Below, piece by piece: positions 30,795-39,600 of a stretch of DNA of 64,000 bases (its first letter is position 1; every line of letters begins with the position of its first letter). Source of the DNA: Paraburkholderia caffeinilytica (GTDB taxonomy: Bacteria > Pseudomonadota > Gammaproteobacteria > Burkholderiales > Burkholderiaceae); the NCBI RefSeq assembly GCF_003368325.1, contig NZ_CP031467.1:2170001-2234000 (forward strand). The letters are read 5' to 3'. The notes below the pieces were generated by a model. The model was given only the letters and a program-made list of their open reading frames with translations. It made no database searches and was not told the DNA's origin. Both the position numbers and the translations under genes were made by a program.

Positions 30795-30859
30795 TTAGTT
30801 TTCGGGACGAGGGGCACTGCCGCGAAAATGTAGCTGTATGCATTTCGAGCAAACGGGAT

Positions 30860-31072
30860 ATGGAACCGCTACTTCTCACTGCGGATGAGGTCGCGAAACT
30901 CGTCAGGATTTCGCGACGCAAGTTCGACGCGCTCTACCTAAATGGAGACGCACCAGCATGTATCCGGATCGGCCGCCAACGTTTCTGGAAGCCATGCGAC
31001 GTCCTCGATTGGTTGAATGCGCTGCGAGAGGAGCGGCCGATTCCTCAGGGCGTAAGTCCGGCTGAACGGTAA
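30860..31072 (+). CDS. AlpA/excisionase-like small DNA-binding protein
   Basis: This 70-residue protein begins MEPLLLTADEVAKLVRISRR, a typical excisionase/AlpA helix-turn-helix. It continues with FDALYLNGDAPACIRIGRQR and FWKPCDVLDWLNAL, the wing and C-terminal helix of that family. It probably regulates transcription or assists excision. It lies between the divergent 409-residue gene and the tns genes, 409 bp before tnsA. Confidence 0.75.
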   Translation: MEPLLLTADEVAKLVRISRRKFDALYLNGDAPACIRIGRQRFWKPCDVLDWLNALREERPIPQGVSPAER

Positions 31073-31481
31073 TCAGTTGTGTGGAGGGTATGCGTGTTCC
31101 AATTCCCGCGTCGCGCGTCTCATACGCTGCAGCAGCAGAGCAGGACCGACTAGCCAAGAGCATGGGAGCGTGACGGGCCAGCCGCGCGTCCATTTAGCAA
31201 GCCGGTAGCACTCGATCAGGCGCTTATCAACCTGTACATGAAGGAGAAACGATGACTAGAAAGTGAAAAAGCCAATCACATCTGAGATGGACTGGCTTCC
31301 TCGACCGCGCGGAGCGCGGCTGTACTACGGTGTGCAAACCTCAGTATAGCCACTTCCCTGGTCGAGTCAATCCCGTTCGTCTCCACGGCGCGCGAATTTC
31401 CGAATCGCGCGGTCGGCGCTCGCCCATACGGTCCGAGGCGCCTCCTTCCATGCGCCCAGCCCGGGCGCCGGAGACGATGTC
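31073..31481. promoter_or_regulatory. Structured leader/end region before tnsA
   Basis: This gap of about 410 bp holds several structures. A ribosome site AAGGAG (31241) precedes a possible micro-ORF, ATG ACT AGA AAG TGA (31252-31266). A hairpin at 31269-31298 (AAGCCA/TGGCTT plus inner CATC/GATG) has an A-run on its left, so it would be an intrinsic terminator for leftward transcripts. A perfect hairpin CCGCGC-GGA-GCGCGG lies at 31305-31319, and an outer pair CTCGACC (31300-31306)/GGTCGAG (31360-31366) encloses it. The region could be the tns-proximal transposon end, a leader RNA or both. I could not identify repeated TnsB sites by eye. Confidence 0.5.
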
Positions 31482-32117
31482 ATGCCTTCAAAAATTACAC
31501 GGAGCGGCACTTCTTTCCGGGGCTTCATGCCGTCGATCAAGAGCCACCCATCGGTACCGTGGCACAGCTGGGGAGAGGAAGGGGCCACCCTCCTCCTGGA
31601 GTTTTCCCCGGAGGTCGTTCATTACCGTAGCGCCCAGGATCGACAGTTTCAGCTAGGCACGTCTGCTCATCCCCTCAGCTATACGCCCGATTATGAGGTG
31701 ACGCTGCGCGACGGCTCGATCGTGTTCATTGAGGTCAAACCGGCGCAGGAAGCGTGCCGTCCGTCAGTCGCAAATCGTCTGGCTTTGGCGCGAGCGGGTC
31801 TCGCGGAACAAGGGTTTCCCCTTTACGTCTGGGACGAGACGATTACTGGAGCCGACATCCGCCGCGACACCCTCCGGCTGCTTCGCCCTTGGCGTGGTCG
31901 GATTGGTCGCAACGAAGCCCATGAGGCTCGCGATCTGGTTGCCCGGATGCAGCCTCGCACGTTCGGCGGACTGATCCATCTCGCGCGCACGAAAACTTGT
32001 GCGCTCACCTGGCTTGCAAATGGCGCCGCTGGCATTGACCTCGACTTGCCCTTCCTGTCGACGGCCGAGATCTTCGTTGACCCACCGGAGATGCGACATG
32101 CGCCGATTTTTGCTTAA
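31482..32117 (+). CDS. tnsA: TnsA-like transposon endonuclease
   Basis: The 211-residue protein resembles Tn7 TnsA, the restriction-enzyme-like subunit that cuts the 5' transposon ends. The N terminus RGFMPSIKSHPSVPWHSW is followed by ATLLLEFSPEV. The catalytic PD-(D/E)xK pattern is seen as SYTPDYEVTLRDGS and VFIEVKPAQ (about residues 75-100). The C-terminal half probably contacts TnsB/TnsC. Its 3' end overlaps tnsB by 20 bp. TnsA allows cut-and-paste rather than replicative transposition. Confidence 0.88.
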   Translation: MPSKITRSGTSFRGFMPSIKSHPSVPWHSWGEEGATLLLEFSPEVVHYRSAQDRQFQLGTSAHPLSYTPDYEVTLRDGSIVFIEVKPAQEACRPSVANRLALARAGLAEQGFPLYVWDETITGADIRRDTLRLLRPWRGRIGRNEAHEARDLVARMQPRTFGGLIHLARTKTCALTWLANGAAGIDLDLPFLSTAEIFVDPPEMRHAPIFA

Positions 32118-34071
32118 GCCCGGGATCGTATTTGTGGAAGGCTCCATTCGCTGGGCCGTGAAGAAACGCCTGCCAGACGGCCGGATTCTGCTGGAATCGG
32201 ACGAAGGCGAGCCGTTACGCATCGTCGAGATGGAACTTTGGGCACGTCACGCATCAGCCAGGTGGCAACTCGACCGCGACAGTATCGCTGAGGCAGTAGC
32301 GCCCGTGATTGAAGTTTCGCGGCGTGATGCATCAACGTACAAGGAAAAGGACGTGCAGCAAGCGCAGATGCGGTTGGCCTACCTTCGGGCGGTTGCTACC
32401 GAAGGCTGCACCGGTCAACCTTACACTGAAGCCGTTCTTGCCCGCGTTGCGGCCAATCTCGGCGTGAAGACGCCGCCAAGCTACCGTAGCTTCTGCCGCT
32501 GGAAGCAGCGATACCGCATCGCCGAAGATGTCGTGGATGTTATTCCGCGTCACGAGCGCAAGGGGCGAACCAGTGTTCTCGATGGCGCATTACTCGATCT
32601 TGTCGAAGACGAGATCGAGACGCACTATCTCAATCAGCAACGGCCAACCGCGGCATCCCTGTACGACAGGGTCGTTGAGGCCATCGAAAAGAAAAACCAG
32701 CTTCTGCAGGAACCCCTACCGGTAATCAGCCGCGCCACACTTTATCGCCACGTCCACACGCTGGACTGGTACATGGTGACTGTTGCCCGCGAGGGGCGCC
32801 TGGCTGCGAAGAGGAAATACCGCCCCGTGTACGGATCGCTCCGGACGCAATACATAAATGAGCGATGGGAAATCGACCACACCCCGGTCAATCTTCTCTG
32901 TGTCTGTCCCAAGCGCCGAATTGTTATTGTGCGGCCGATATTGACTGTCGTGATTGATGCGCACTCCCGCATGGTCATGGGATTTCAGATCAGCGCACGC
33001 GTACCGGGTCAGGAAGAGGTTGGTGCCGCAATTCGCATGGGAATGCTGGGCAAGGGCGCGCTTCTGCAACAGCTTGGTCTGGAGCATATCGATTGGCCCG
33101 CCAGAGGTGTGCCTTCCCTCATCGTCGCCGACAACGGCATGGAGTTCCACGGCACCGGATTGCGGCATGGCTGTGCAGATCTCGGCGTTGAGCTGGCGTA
33201 TTGCCCAAGCCGATCCCCGTGGCACAAGGGGCGGGTTGAGCGCTTTATGCGAACGGTCGCTGAGCAGCTCTTTCACAATATTCCAGGGACGACGTGGTCG
33301 AGCACATCCGAGCGTGGCGATTACAAATCAGTGGACCTTGCCTGTATCACCCTTGAAGAGCTGACCAAACTTGTTGTTCGATGGATCGTCGAGGTCTATC
33401 AGCATGCGCCCCATCGAGGCCTGGGAAAACGTACGCCACATATGGTTTGGCAGGAAAGCTGCCGAAAACATCACATCTACATGGCTGAAGATCCGAACGC
33501 GCTCGAGATTGCGTTCGCCGGCACGACGCATTGCGTCGTAACCAATCGAGGCATCACCTTCGATCACCTCTCGTACAACAATCATGGCCTACAAGCACTA
33601 AGACTTCGGTTGCCCGAAGGAGAAAAGCTGCGCGTCCGGTATTTCTGCGACAGGGTCGACGCCGTTCAGATATTCGACCCGGCCCGCAAAGAGTACATCG
33701 AAGTCGTATGCACGGATCTGCAATATGCGACTGGGCTTACCCGGGACATGCATGCAGAGTTAGTCGATCAACTGAGGCAAGAGAGCAAGGCGGTCGACAC
33801 CGATTCTCTTCGTCGCGCTCGGGTTGCGCTAAGCGATCACATCGACGAACTCTATCGCAGCCACAGGATATCGGATCGTCGCAAGGCAGCAAGGCTCGAA
33901 GGACATTCAAGCAAATCGATTCTTTTAGGAGATAGTGCCATTCCGGCAGCCACATCGCCCGGCATTTCAGCGGAGGCCGATCCTGATGATACTCACTGTA
34001 CTGTCATCGCGGATATCCCAGCGTTTACTGTTTCGAAGCGCTCGACCAACCAGGCCGGGAGCAAGCGATGA
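32098..34071 (+). CDS. tnsB: TnsB-like DDE transposase
   Basis: The ATG at 32098 gives 657 residues beginning MRRFLLKPGIVFVEGSIRWA. The DDE (rve) core shows the first Asp in RWEIDHTPVNLLCV, the second in SLIVADNGMEFHG and the Glu in WHKGRVERFMRTVAEQLF. A Mu/TnsB-type C-terminal domain follows (HMVWQESC, then the beta-barrel region) and a long polar tail that would touch TnsC. N-terminal helical domains bind the transposon ends. Length and order (after tnsA, overlapping tnsC by 4 bp) fit a Tn7-like element. Confidence 0.93.
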   Translation: MRRFLLKPGIVFVEGSIRWAVKKRLPDGRILLESDEGEPLRIVEMELWARHASARWQLDRDSIAEAVAPVIEVSRRDASTYKEKDVQQAQMRLAYLRAVATEGCTGQPYTEAVLARVAANLGVKTPPSYRSFCRWKQRYRIAEDVVDVIPRHERKGRTSVLDGALLDLVEDEIETHYLNQQRPTAASLYDRVVEAIEKKNQLLQEPLPVISRATLYRHVHTLDWYMVTVAREGRLAAKRKYRPVYGSLRTQYINERWEIDHTPVNLLCVCPKRRIVIVRPILTVVIDAHSRMVMGFQISARVPGQEEVGAAIRMGMLGKGALLQQLGLEHIDWPARGVPSLIVADNGMEFHGTGLRHGCADLGVELAYCPSRSPWHKGRVERFMRTVAEQLFHNIPGTTWSSTSERGDYKSVDLACITLEELTKLVVRWIVEVYQHAPHRGLGKRTPHMVWQESCRKHHIYMAEDPNALEIAFAGTTHCVVTNRGITFDHLSYNNHGLQALRLRLPEGEKLRVRYFCDRVDAVQIFDPARKEYIEVVCTDLQYATGLTRDMHAELVDQLRQESKAVDTDSLRRARVALSDHIDELYRSHRISDRRKAARLEGHSSKSILLGDSAIPAATSPGISAEADPDDTHCTVIADIPAFTVSKRSTNQAGSKR

Positions 34072-34973
34072 CCAACTTTAACGTTCGAAACAATATCGTC
34101 GATCATCCTGACTTTGCTGCCGCGAAATCCGCAATTGAGGAGCTGCATGAATGGCAACGAGAATCTGGCGAAGTGTCTGGGCTTGCCCTCGTGGGGCCAA
34201 GCGGTAGTGGTAAATCAACCGTACTAAAAGTCTATCGTGACCAATTCCCTTTGCACGACGAGCTGACGAGGCGCGTCATCCCCATTCTGTATGTGGAGGT
34301 GCCATCGGCTCCCACTGTGAAGTCGCTTGCAGAAGCCATCCTGCTTGCCATGGGTGCAACGATTCCGCCCGGCGCAACAGGGGCACGCTTGACCGAATGC
34401 ATTGTGACGCTGGTTGAAGGATGCGGCATCGAGCTCATCATGCTCGACGAGTTCCAGCACTTTGCAGACGGGGCCAAGCGCCGGTTGCTGGAAGTCTCGG
34501 ACTGGCTAAAGGGCTTGCTCAATCGCCTACGGGTCTCGGTTGTCCTGGCCGGACTCCCCTCGTTGTTGAGGGTGCTCGACGTTAACCAGCAGCTACGTCG
34601 GCGCTTTTCAAGAATCGTCAGGTTTAGGCCTTTTTCGACAGCAGAAATGCCGGATCTAGAAACGTTCGTTGGCGTGGCCCAGGCACTGATGACGGACATG
34701 CCGATGCCCTGCGCCAATCTGGATCAAGTTGCTTTCATTAGGCAGCTACATTTTGCGACGGGCGGGCTGGTTGATTACATGTGCAAGATCATTGGCGGTG
34801 CATATCGAATAGCAACGTCCCGGAAAGCGAGGTTCGTGGACATTCCCGATTTTTCGAAAGCATTCCGCGTTCATATCTGGGATGAGGCGCCCCCAAGCAG
34901 GAATCCATTTCACAAAAAATTCAATGGTATGCCGCTGACGCAAGCGGGCGAGCCATTTGCGGAGGGACTCTGA
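34068..34973 (+). CDS. tnsC: TnsC/TniB-like AAA+ ATPase
   Basis: This 301-residue AAA+ ATPase links target selectors to the transposase. Walker A is LVGPSGSGKSTVLKVY (about residues 43-58), Walker B IELIMLDEFQHFAD, and sensor-region residues follow in SVVLAGLPSLLRV with an Arg-rich RRRFSRIV. The size is that of TniB rather than the larger TnsC of Tn7 itself. It starts inside the stop of tnsB (ATGA) and ends on the start of tniQ (TGATG). Confidence 0.92.
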   Translation: MTNFNVRNNIVDHPDFAAAKSAIEELHEWQRESGEVSGLALVGPSGSGKSTVLKVYRDQFPLHDELTRRVIPILYVEVPSAPTVKSLAEAILLAMGATIPPGATGARLTECIVTLVEGCGIELIMLDEFQHFADGAKRRLLEVSDWLKGLLNRLRVSVVLAGLPSLLRVLDVNQQLRRRFSRIVRFRPFSTAEMPDLETFVGVAQALMTDMPMPCANLDQVAFIRQLHFATGGLVDYMCKIIGGAYRIATSRKARFVDIPDFSKAFRVHIWDEAPPSRNPFHKKFNGMPLTQAGEPFAEGL

Positions 34974-35956
34974 TGGGCCGCCCTCTGTTAATAGGCGTTA
35001 CTCCTTCCCCGGGCGAATCGTTTTCATCCGTTCTGTTGCGAACGGCAGAAGCAAACGGACTGCCAGGGCCTGGTCTGGTTCTGCGCACGGCTGGAATTGC
35101 CAGTACCTTTCCGCGCCTGCAGAGCGAAATCTCTGCGTTGGCGACGGTTTGTCGCCTGAACGTCGATCTGGTTCGCGCCCTGCTTCCGTTGGAGCGCGGC
35201 GCTGGTGATCAAGGCTTGGCACGAAAGCATCGGTACCGTTACTACGGAACAACTGTTGGTCTGGAACATCTTCTCGTTGGCCGGGCCGAGCGGGTTTGTC
35301 CGGTTTGTATCCGTACATCCGGCTATCTGCCCGGAGTTCATTCATTCACATTTGTTACCGCCTGCCCTTTCCATGCTGCGCGGTTGCTCGATCATTGCCC
35401 GAGGTGCGACCGTGCAATCGACATGTTGCGGCCGCGGCTTCATCTATGCCAATGCGGACTCGATCTCGGTACTGTAGAAAGCGTCGTGGCATCCAATGAT
35501 GAAATGCGAGTTATCAGGCTTGTGTGCCGGCGATGGCAGTTCAGTTTCATGCGAGACATCCCACCACGCTGCCTGGATGTTCCTGATGAACTCAACGACC
35601 TCGATCTCAACGATCTGCTCAGAGCGATTTCGTTCCTGTGCAGGCTGAATGAGGAACGTCATCGGACTTGGTGCGCAGTAACCCAGTCCAAGCGGATTCG
35701 CGCCGTTTCCTGGCGTGTCGAGCAGGTAGGTCGCTTGCTTCGAGCCTGGCCGCATGGATTCGAAAACCTCATCCGCCGGGTGCGAACTCCCCTCGTTGGT
35801 GGTTTCGCGCACGGCGGCGCTGGTGGCGTAGGACGGGCCTCCATCTCGCTGTTCAGCGAGCTACCCGAACCGAAATTTGCTTTCATCCACCGCGTACTTG
35901 TTTCGAGCATGCAGCAACGAAATGCGGGAGTCCGGCTTGCATTGGCCGAGGGGTAG
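34973..35956 (+). CDS. tniQ: TniQ family protein 1
   Basis: The 327-residue TniQ protein begins MGRPLLIGVTPSPGESFSSV, the usual opening of the family. It has the paired zinc-type motifs VCPVCIRTSGYLPG, CPFHAARLLDHCPRC and LCQCGLDL (about residues 100-165). TniQ proteins sit between TnsC and the target-recognition factor. Its ATG overlaps the tnsC stop by one base. Confidence 0.9.
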   Translation: MGRPLLIGVTPSPGESFSSVLLRTAEANGLPGPGLVLRTAGIASTFPRLQSEISALATVCRLNVDLVRALLPLERGAGDQGLARKHRYRYYGTTVGLEHLLVGRAERVCPVCIRTSGYLPGVHSFTFVTACPFHAARLLDHCPRCDRAIDMLRPRLHLCQCGLDLGTVESVVASNDEMRVIRLVCRRWQFSFMRDIPPRCLDVPDELNDLDLNDLLRAISFLCRLNEERHRTWCAVTQSKRIRAVSWRVEQVGRLLRAWPHGFENLIRRVRTPLVGGFAHGGAGGVGRASISLFSELPEPKFAFIHRVLVSSMQQRNAGVRLALAEG

Positions 35957-36025
35957 CTCTTCCGTGCGGTACCCGTGCTTTTGTATCGGTTGCCGCCTAT
36001 CCAGCTCACGAACTAGCGATCATCC

Positions 36026-37867
36026 ATGCAACCAACTACACTTCCGCTATTGGTTCGCCCTGTACCAGATACATCGGAGGGACTTCCGGCATATTTGCTT
36101 CGGGTGGCTCTCGCGAATGGCTTTGCCGGAACATGCGGTATTTTTCGCAGAAGCGGCCGGCGCGCATGTGATTTGGTACCCCTCGGCTCTATGCTTTCCG
36201 TTGTGCAGGCTACGTTCCCATCCAGCCTTTTGTCCGAGAGTCAGAGCCCGTCATCGAGTGCTGCGCGAACATGGAATTTACGACGCGCACGTTTCTGTCC
36301 AAGTTGCCTGGCAGGAGGCAGTGTATGGAAACGAGAATGGGATTTAACGCTCGTTGCATGTTGCCCGGAGCACAGGGTTACGCTGTCAGAACGCTGCCAC
36401 GTTTGCAGGAAAAGCCTGACCTGGTTCCGCCTCAGGTTGACACGCTGCGACTGCGGAGCTGATCTCAAGGCAGCGCCCTCCGGACCATCGGCTGGCAAAG
36501 AGCACACGATTGCCTTGTGGATACAGAGTCTCCTGGGTGGTGTAAAACTTAGCGCACCATTTGGACGGCTGACACTGGAGGAATTTTCTACGCTGTGCAT
36601 TGTCCTCGGTAGCTACAGCGCAAACCGAGGCATGAAGAAGCCGTTGCGCAGCGCAGCGATCACGAATGTGCAAGAAGCGATAATGATCGCCCGACACGCG
36701 GCTATGGCACTTGATGACTGGCCGAATGGCTTTTATCGCCTTCTTGAGACCCCACCGGGCGCGGGCTCTGGTAACACCGAGATCTCAAAGCAGTTCGGAG
36801 CGCTGTACGGAGCCTCGTTTAAGCTGCTGGCCCCGGAGCCCTTCGACTTCGTGAGAGAGGCGTTCCGTTCTTATCTTGCGCAGACATGGCGGCGCCCCAT
36901 TACAGCGCGTCATCGACGGCTGGTTGAGGAAATGCAAGATCACGACTGGGTTTCTGGTCGTGTACTCAAAGAATGTGGTGTTGCGCCGGCATTGGTGAGA
37001 CGCATTGCTCAAGCGAATCCGCTCGCCTCGAACGAAGCTCGTCATCGGCAGCGAAATCATATTGCGTTTTCAAAGTCGGCGATACTTGCAAATGCGCACC
37101 AATATTCCGGCGGTTTAACGTTGGCGCAAGCAGCAGTCCGGCTTGGGCTTCCACGGAAGCGGGTTCGTCAGATGGCGGAAGACGGCTTTCTGGACGTATT
37201 GCCGAGAGCCTCAGCGAGCCAGCCATGGATTATTTCCGTGCAGTCTGTCGTTGGCTGGGAGACGATATCAGATCGAGTAACCTGTCCACCGATCGCGAAC
37301 GCACAAACGGCGAGATCCCAGTTGCGTAAATTGCTTTGGTCTCGGCGTGCCTGGCGTTTATTCCTGAGCCACGCTCGCGCGCGCCGACTGGCCATGTGGC
37401 ATCTGGACGGTGATACCGCGTGTTTCGGCGACTTCATGATAGACGCCGATGCGTTGAACAAACTGCTTGCAACGGAAGATGATGATCATGAGGAATGGTT
37501 CAGCGTGTCCCACGCTGCGCGAAAGCTGGGAGTAAAAGATGAGGTTTGCTACCACCTGGTGCGCAAGCAGCTTCTGGCAAGTGAGGTAGGTATTCTTCGT
37601 GATCGTGAATGCCGCGTTGTGCATAGATCGGCGATCGAAAATTTCCAATCCACGTACATTCCTCTCGTAAGCGCGGCCAAAGAGTGCTGTACGACGCCCC
37701 GGGCGTTGCTTGCAACCATCCGTGCCAGGGGGATCGAGCCTATGTGCGGACCTGGTGTAGACGGATGTCGGCAATACTTCCTGCGCTTGAGCGACTGGAG
37801 TCGTGGGCCGCTACTTCACGTCGCGGTAGGCCACAATGTTTCGCCTCCCGCAGGGAGGTCGGCATGA
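36026..37867 (+). CDS. TniQ family protein 2, TnsD-like with long C-terminal region
   Basis: This second TniQ protein, 613 residues, begins MQPTTLPLLVRPVPDTSEGL. It repeats the TniQ zinc pattern (CPSC at 91-94, CCPEHRVTLSERCHVC, RCDCGADL). Its long C-terminal part has two helix-turn-helix-like stretches, LTLAQAAVRLGLPRKRVRQM and FSVSHAARKLGVKDEVCYHL. TnsD of Tn7 is a TniQ protein whose C-terminal extension recognises the attTn7 site, so this is the likely sequence-specific target selector. Its stop overlaps the next gene by 4 bp. Confidence 0.85.
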   Translation: MQPTTLPLLVRPVPDTSEGLPAYLLRVALANGFAGTCGIFRRSGRRACDLVPLGSMLSVVQATFPSSLLSESQSPSSSAARTWNLRRARFCPSCLAGGSVWKREWDLTLVACCPEHRVTLSERCHVCRKSLTWFRLRLTRCDCGADLKAAPSGPSAGKEHTIALWIQSLLGGVKLSAPFGRLTLEEFSTLCIVLGSYSANRGMKKPLRSAAITNVQEAIMIARHAAMALDDWPNGFYRLLETPPGAGSGNTEISKQFGALYGASFKLLAPEPFDFVREAFRSYLAQTWRRPITARHRRLVEEMQDHDWVSGRVLKECGVAPALVRRIAQANPLASNEARHRQRNHIAFSKSAILANAHQYSGGLTLAQAAVRLGLPRKRVRQMAEDGFLDVLPRASASQPWIISVQSVVGWETISDRVTCPPIANAQTARSQLRKLLWSRRAWRLFLSHARARRLAMWHLDGDTACFGDFMIDADALNKLLATEDDDHEEWFSVSHAARKLGVKDEVCYHLVRKQLLASEVGILRDRECRVVHRSAIENFQSTYIPLVSAAKECCTTPRALLATIRARGIEPMCGPGVDGCRQYFLRLSDWSRGPLLHVAVGHNVSPPAGRSA

Positions 37868-38373
37868 AGCTCACGGATTTCCTCATTGGTCTTGAATTTA
37901 TGGAAGGCCCTTTCTGGTGGCGATGCACGGATGTTGGAACGCGCTCGATAGCTGCCATTAAGCTTGTCGAAGACGACCCCGTTTGGTATGTGGGGCCGCC
38001 GTATATGATTGAGGAGGTGGTCCTTGACGAGGCCAGGCTTGCAGGCTGTCACCTGACGGAAGATGAGCACATCGAAGCCGCGCTCGTCGAAGCAGATACA
38101 TCTGGTCATCCGGGCTATCCGCATGAAGCGGTGCGTCGCATGACAAAGGCGCGCCTCAAAAGCAGAGCCTATCCGCGAAGGGGGATGTTTCGGTTTGACC
38201 GTGTATGGAACGATGGCGAGATCCTGCACCCCTATGCGGCTCACCAGGTTGGTCAAGAGTGGAAAATCAGCTTTTATCTACCGTTCACCCAAAGCTGGGA
38301 TGAGATGCCTGAGATGCAGTTCATTGCCTTGCCAATCGCAACGGCGCTCGACGTCAAGAGCCGTTCAGGGTGA
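37864..38373 (+). CDS. Uncharacterised protein coupled to the TnsD-like gene
   Basis: The ATG at 37864 overlaps the upstream stop (ATGA) and gives 169 residues beginning MKLTDFLIGLEFMEGPFWWR. It is a soluble, Trp-rich beta-type protein with no motif I recognise; the N-terminal part (FWWRCTDVGTRSIAAIKL) looks like a small barrel. Coupling to tniQ2 suggests it belongs to the transposition operon or is the first cargo gene expressed with it. Confidence 0.65.
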   Translation: MKLTDFLIGLEFMEGPFWWRCTDVGTRSIAAIKLVEDDPVWYVGPPYMIEEVVLDEARLAGCHLTEDEHIEAALVEADTSGHPGYPHEAVRRMTKARLKSRAYPRRGMFRFDRVWNDGEILHPYAAHQVGQEWKISFYLPFTQSWDEMPEMQFIALPIATALDVKSRSG

Positions 38374-38418
38374 TTGCGCGATGGCGAGTCTCGATCAGAT
38401 GTGACGGCAGTATTCACA

Positions 38419-39015
38419 ATGGCCTGCGTTGCCATCGGCACCTCCAGAAGCGACCTGGCTTCCGACCGCCGAGCGCTACGCAACGCCTTCCAAGACTACC
38501 TCGTCGGCATGCGGAGTCGGCTGCGGCGATGGCACGCGCATGACGTACAGAGTGCTCACTGGTCCATTTCCTTTCTGGTAGCTGACGAGTTTCCGGATGA
38601 TGTTGAACGCGTGAAGGCATGTTTGCATGCGGCGGGACGCGCTGGGGCGGACGACGAGGTGGTTCGGGTGTGGTCCGAGTGCTCGGACAACTTGTGCACA
38701 AGCTGGTTAGAATTTCCGGATTCCGATGACGACTTGCTGACTGTTCTTTTGAAGTATTGGTCCTTGTGCCACGGCGTAGCCGGTCGTTACGTAGCGAAGC
38801 TGGTTCCGATGAAAGATGCCCTCGGAGGTATGTGGCTTCCGTTTGCGGATGACGTAACGAACTCAATCGGATGGAGAACCGGAGACGAGCTCGAGGTAGA
38901 GCGGCAGGGAGATACCCTTGTGTTGCGCCGCCTCGCCACCAAAACGAAGGAGCAGTGGGCGCGGTTTCTTTGTTTACGATCACATCGTGTGCCCCGCCCT
39001 AGTGGGCCGAGGTGA
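38419..39015 (+). CDS. Uncharacterised protein with an AbrB-like C-terminal stretch
   Basis: The likely start is the ATG at 38419 (198 residues); a TTG at 38374, right behind the previous stop, would add 15. The protein has an alpha/beta body with acidic patches (FPDSDDDLLTVLLKYWSLCH). Near residue 160 it has SIGWRTGDELEVERQGDTLV, which resembles the swapped-hairpin DNA-binding motif of AbrB/MazE antitoxins. No separate toxin gene is apparent. Likely Tn7-like cargo; function unknown. Confidence 0.45.
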   Translation: MACVAIGTSRSDLASDRRALRNAFQDYLVGMRSRLRRWHAHDVQSAHWSISFLVADEFPDDVERVKACLHAAGRAGADDEVVRVWSECSDNLCTSWLEFPDSDDDLLTVLLKYWSLCHGVAGRYVAKLVPMKDALGGMWLPFADDVTNSIGWRTGDELEVERQGDTLVLRRLATKTKEQWARFLCLRSHRVPRPSGPR

Positions 39016-39136
39016 AACAGCTATCGCTTGCTCCGTTGTCTGCACGAGCTCGTTATGCACGGACTGTGCTTGCGGGCCGTGCAAAGCCACAAGCGAGCGG
39101 ATCGCTTTAACAGTTCAGCGTCAAACAGGTGCAACC

Positions 39137-39346
39137 ATGAAAGCAATCGAGCGGTTAGCTCGCAGGCTGTTTCCTCTGTGGACTAGGAGGGACGCGTTGT
39201 TCGGTCTTTCTGCCGTCGCGGCGGGTACCTTCGGTAGTGTCCTCACAGTGTTCATTATTGTATTTAGCATTTTCGCGCATCAAACGAAATCGGTTCTGGT
39301 CCAGCCAGGTTGTGAATGTGATTGTCATAGGTCCTCGGAGCGTTGA
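39137..39346 (+). CDS. Small single-pass membrane protein
   Basis: The 69-residue protein begins MKAIERLARRLFPLWTRRDA. It has one strong membrane helix, about residues 24-46 (SAVAAGTFGSVLTVFIIVFS), a basic N terminus (inside) and a short Cys-rich C terminus (CECDC). Small hydrophobic proteins of this kind can be toxins or regulators, but nothing specific supports that. About 250 bp after it holds no gene I can support. Confidence 0.4.
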   Translation: MKAIERLARRLFPLWTRRDALFGLSAVAAGTFGSVLTVFIIVFSIFAHQTKSVLVQPGCECDCHRSSER

Positions 39347-39600
39347 CCGCCTGATAACCGTACGAAGTCGGAACCTCGGTCTATTGTTAGATCTGATTTG
39401 CTTGGGTGCGAGGGAGCTGCCGCGATGCGCTCGGTCGGCTAATCAATTTGTCGTTGATCACCCAAGATTCTGTCGATGCAATAAAGCTGGCGCTGAGAAT
39501 TGGACAAGCCGACATCTGGCATCGACGAGCATCTACCCCCGCCGCACACGCCAGCGACGCCCACTTTGCCGCTGCAACTTAATCGCGCACAAGCGCCCCG

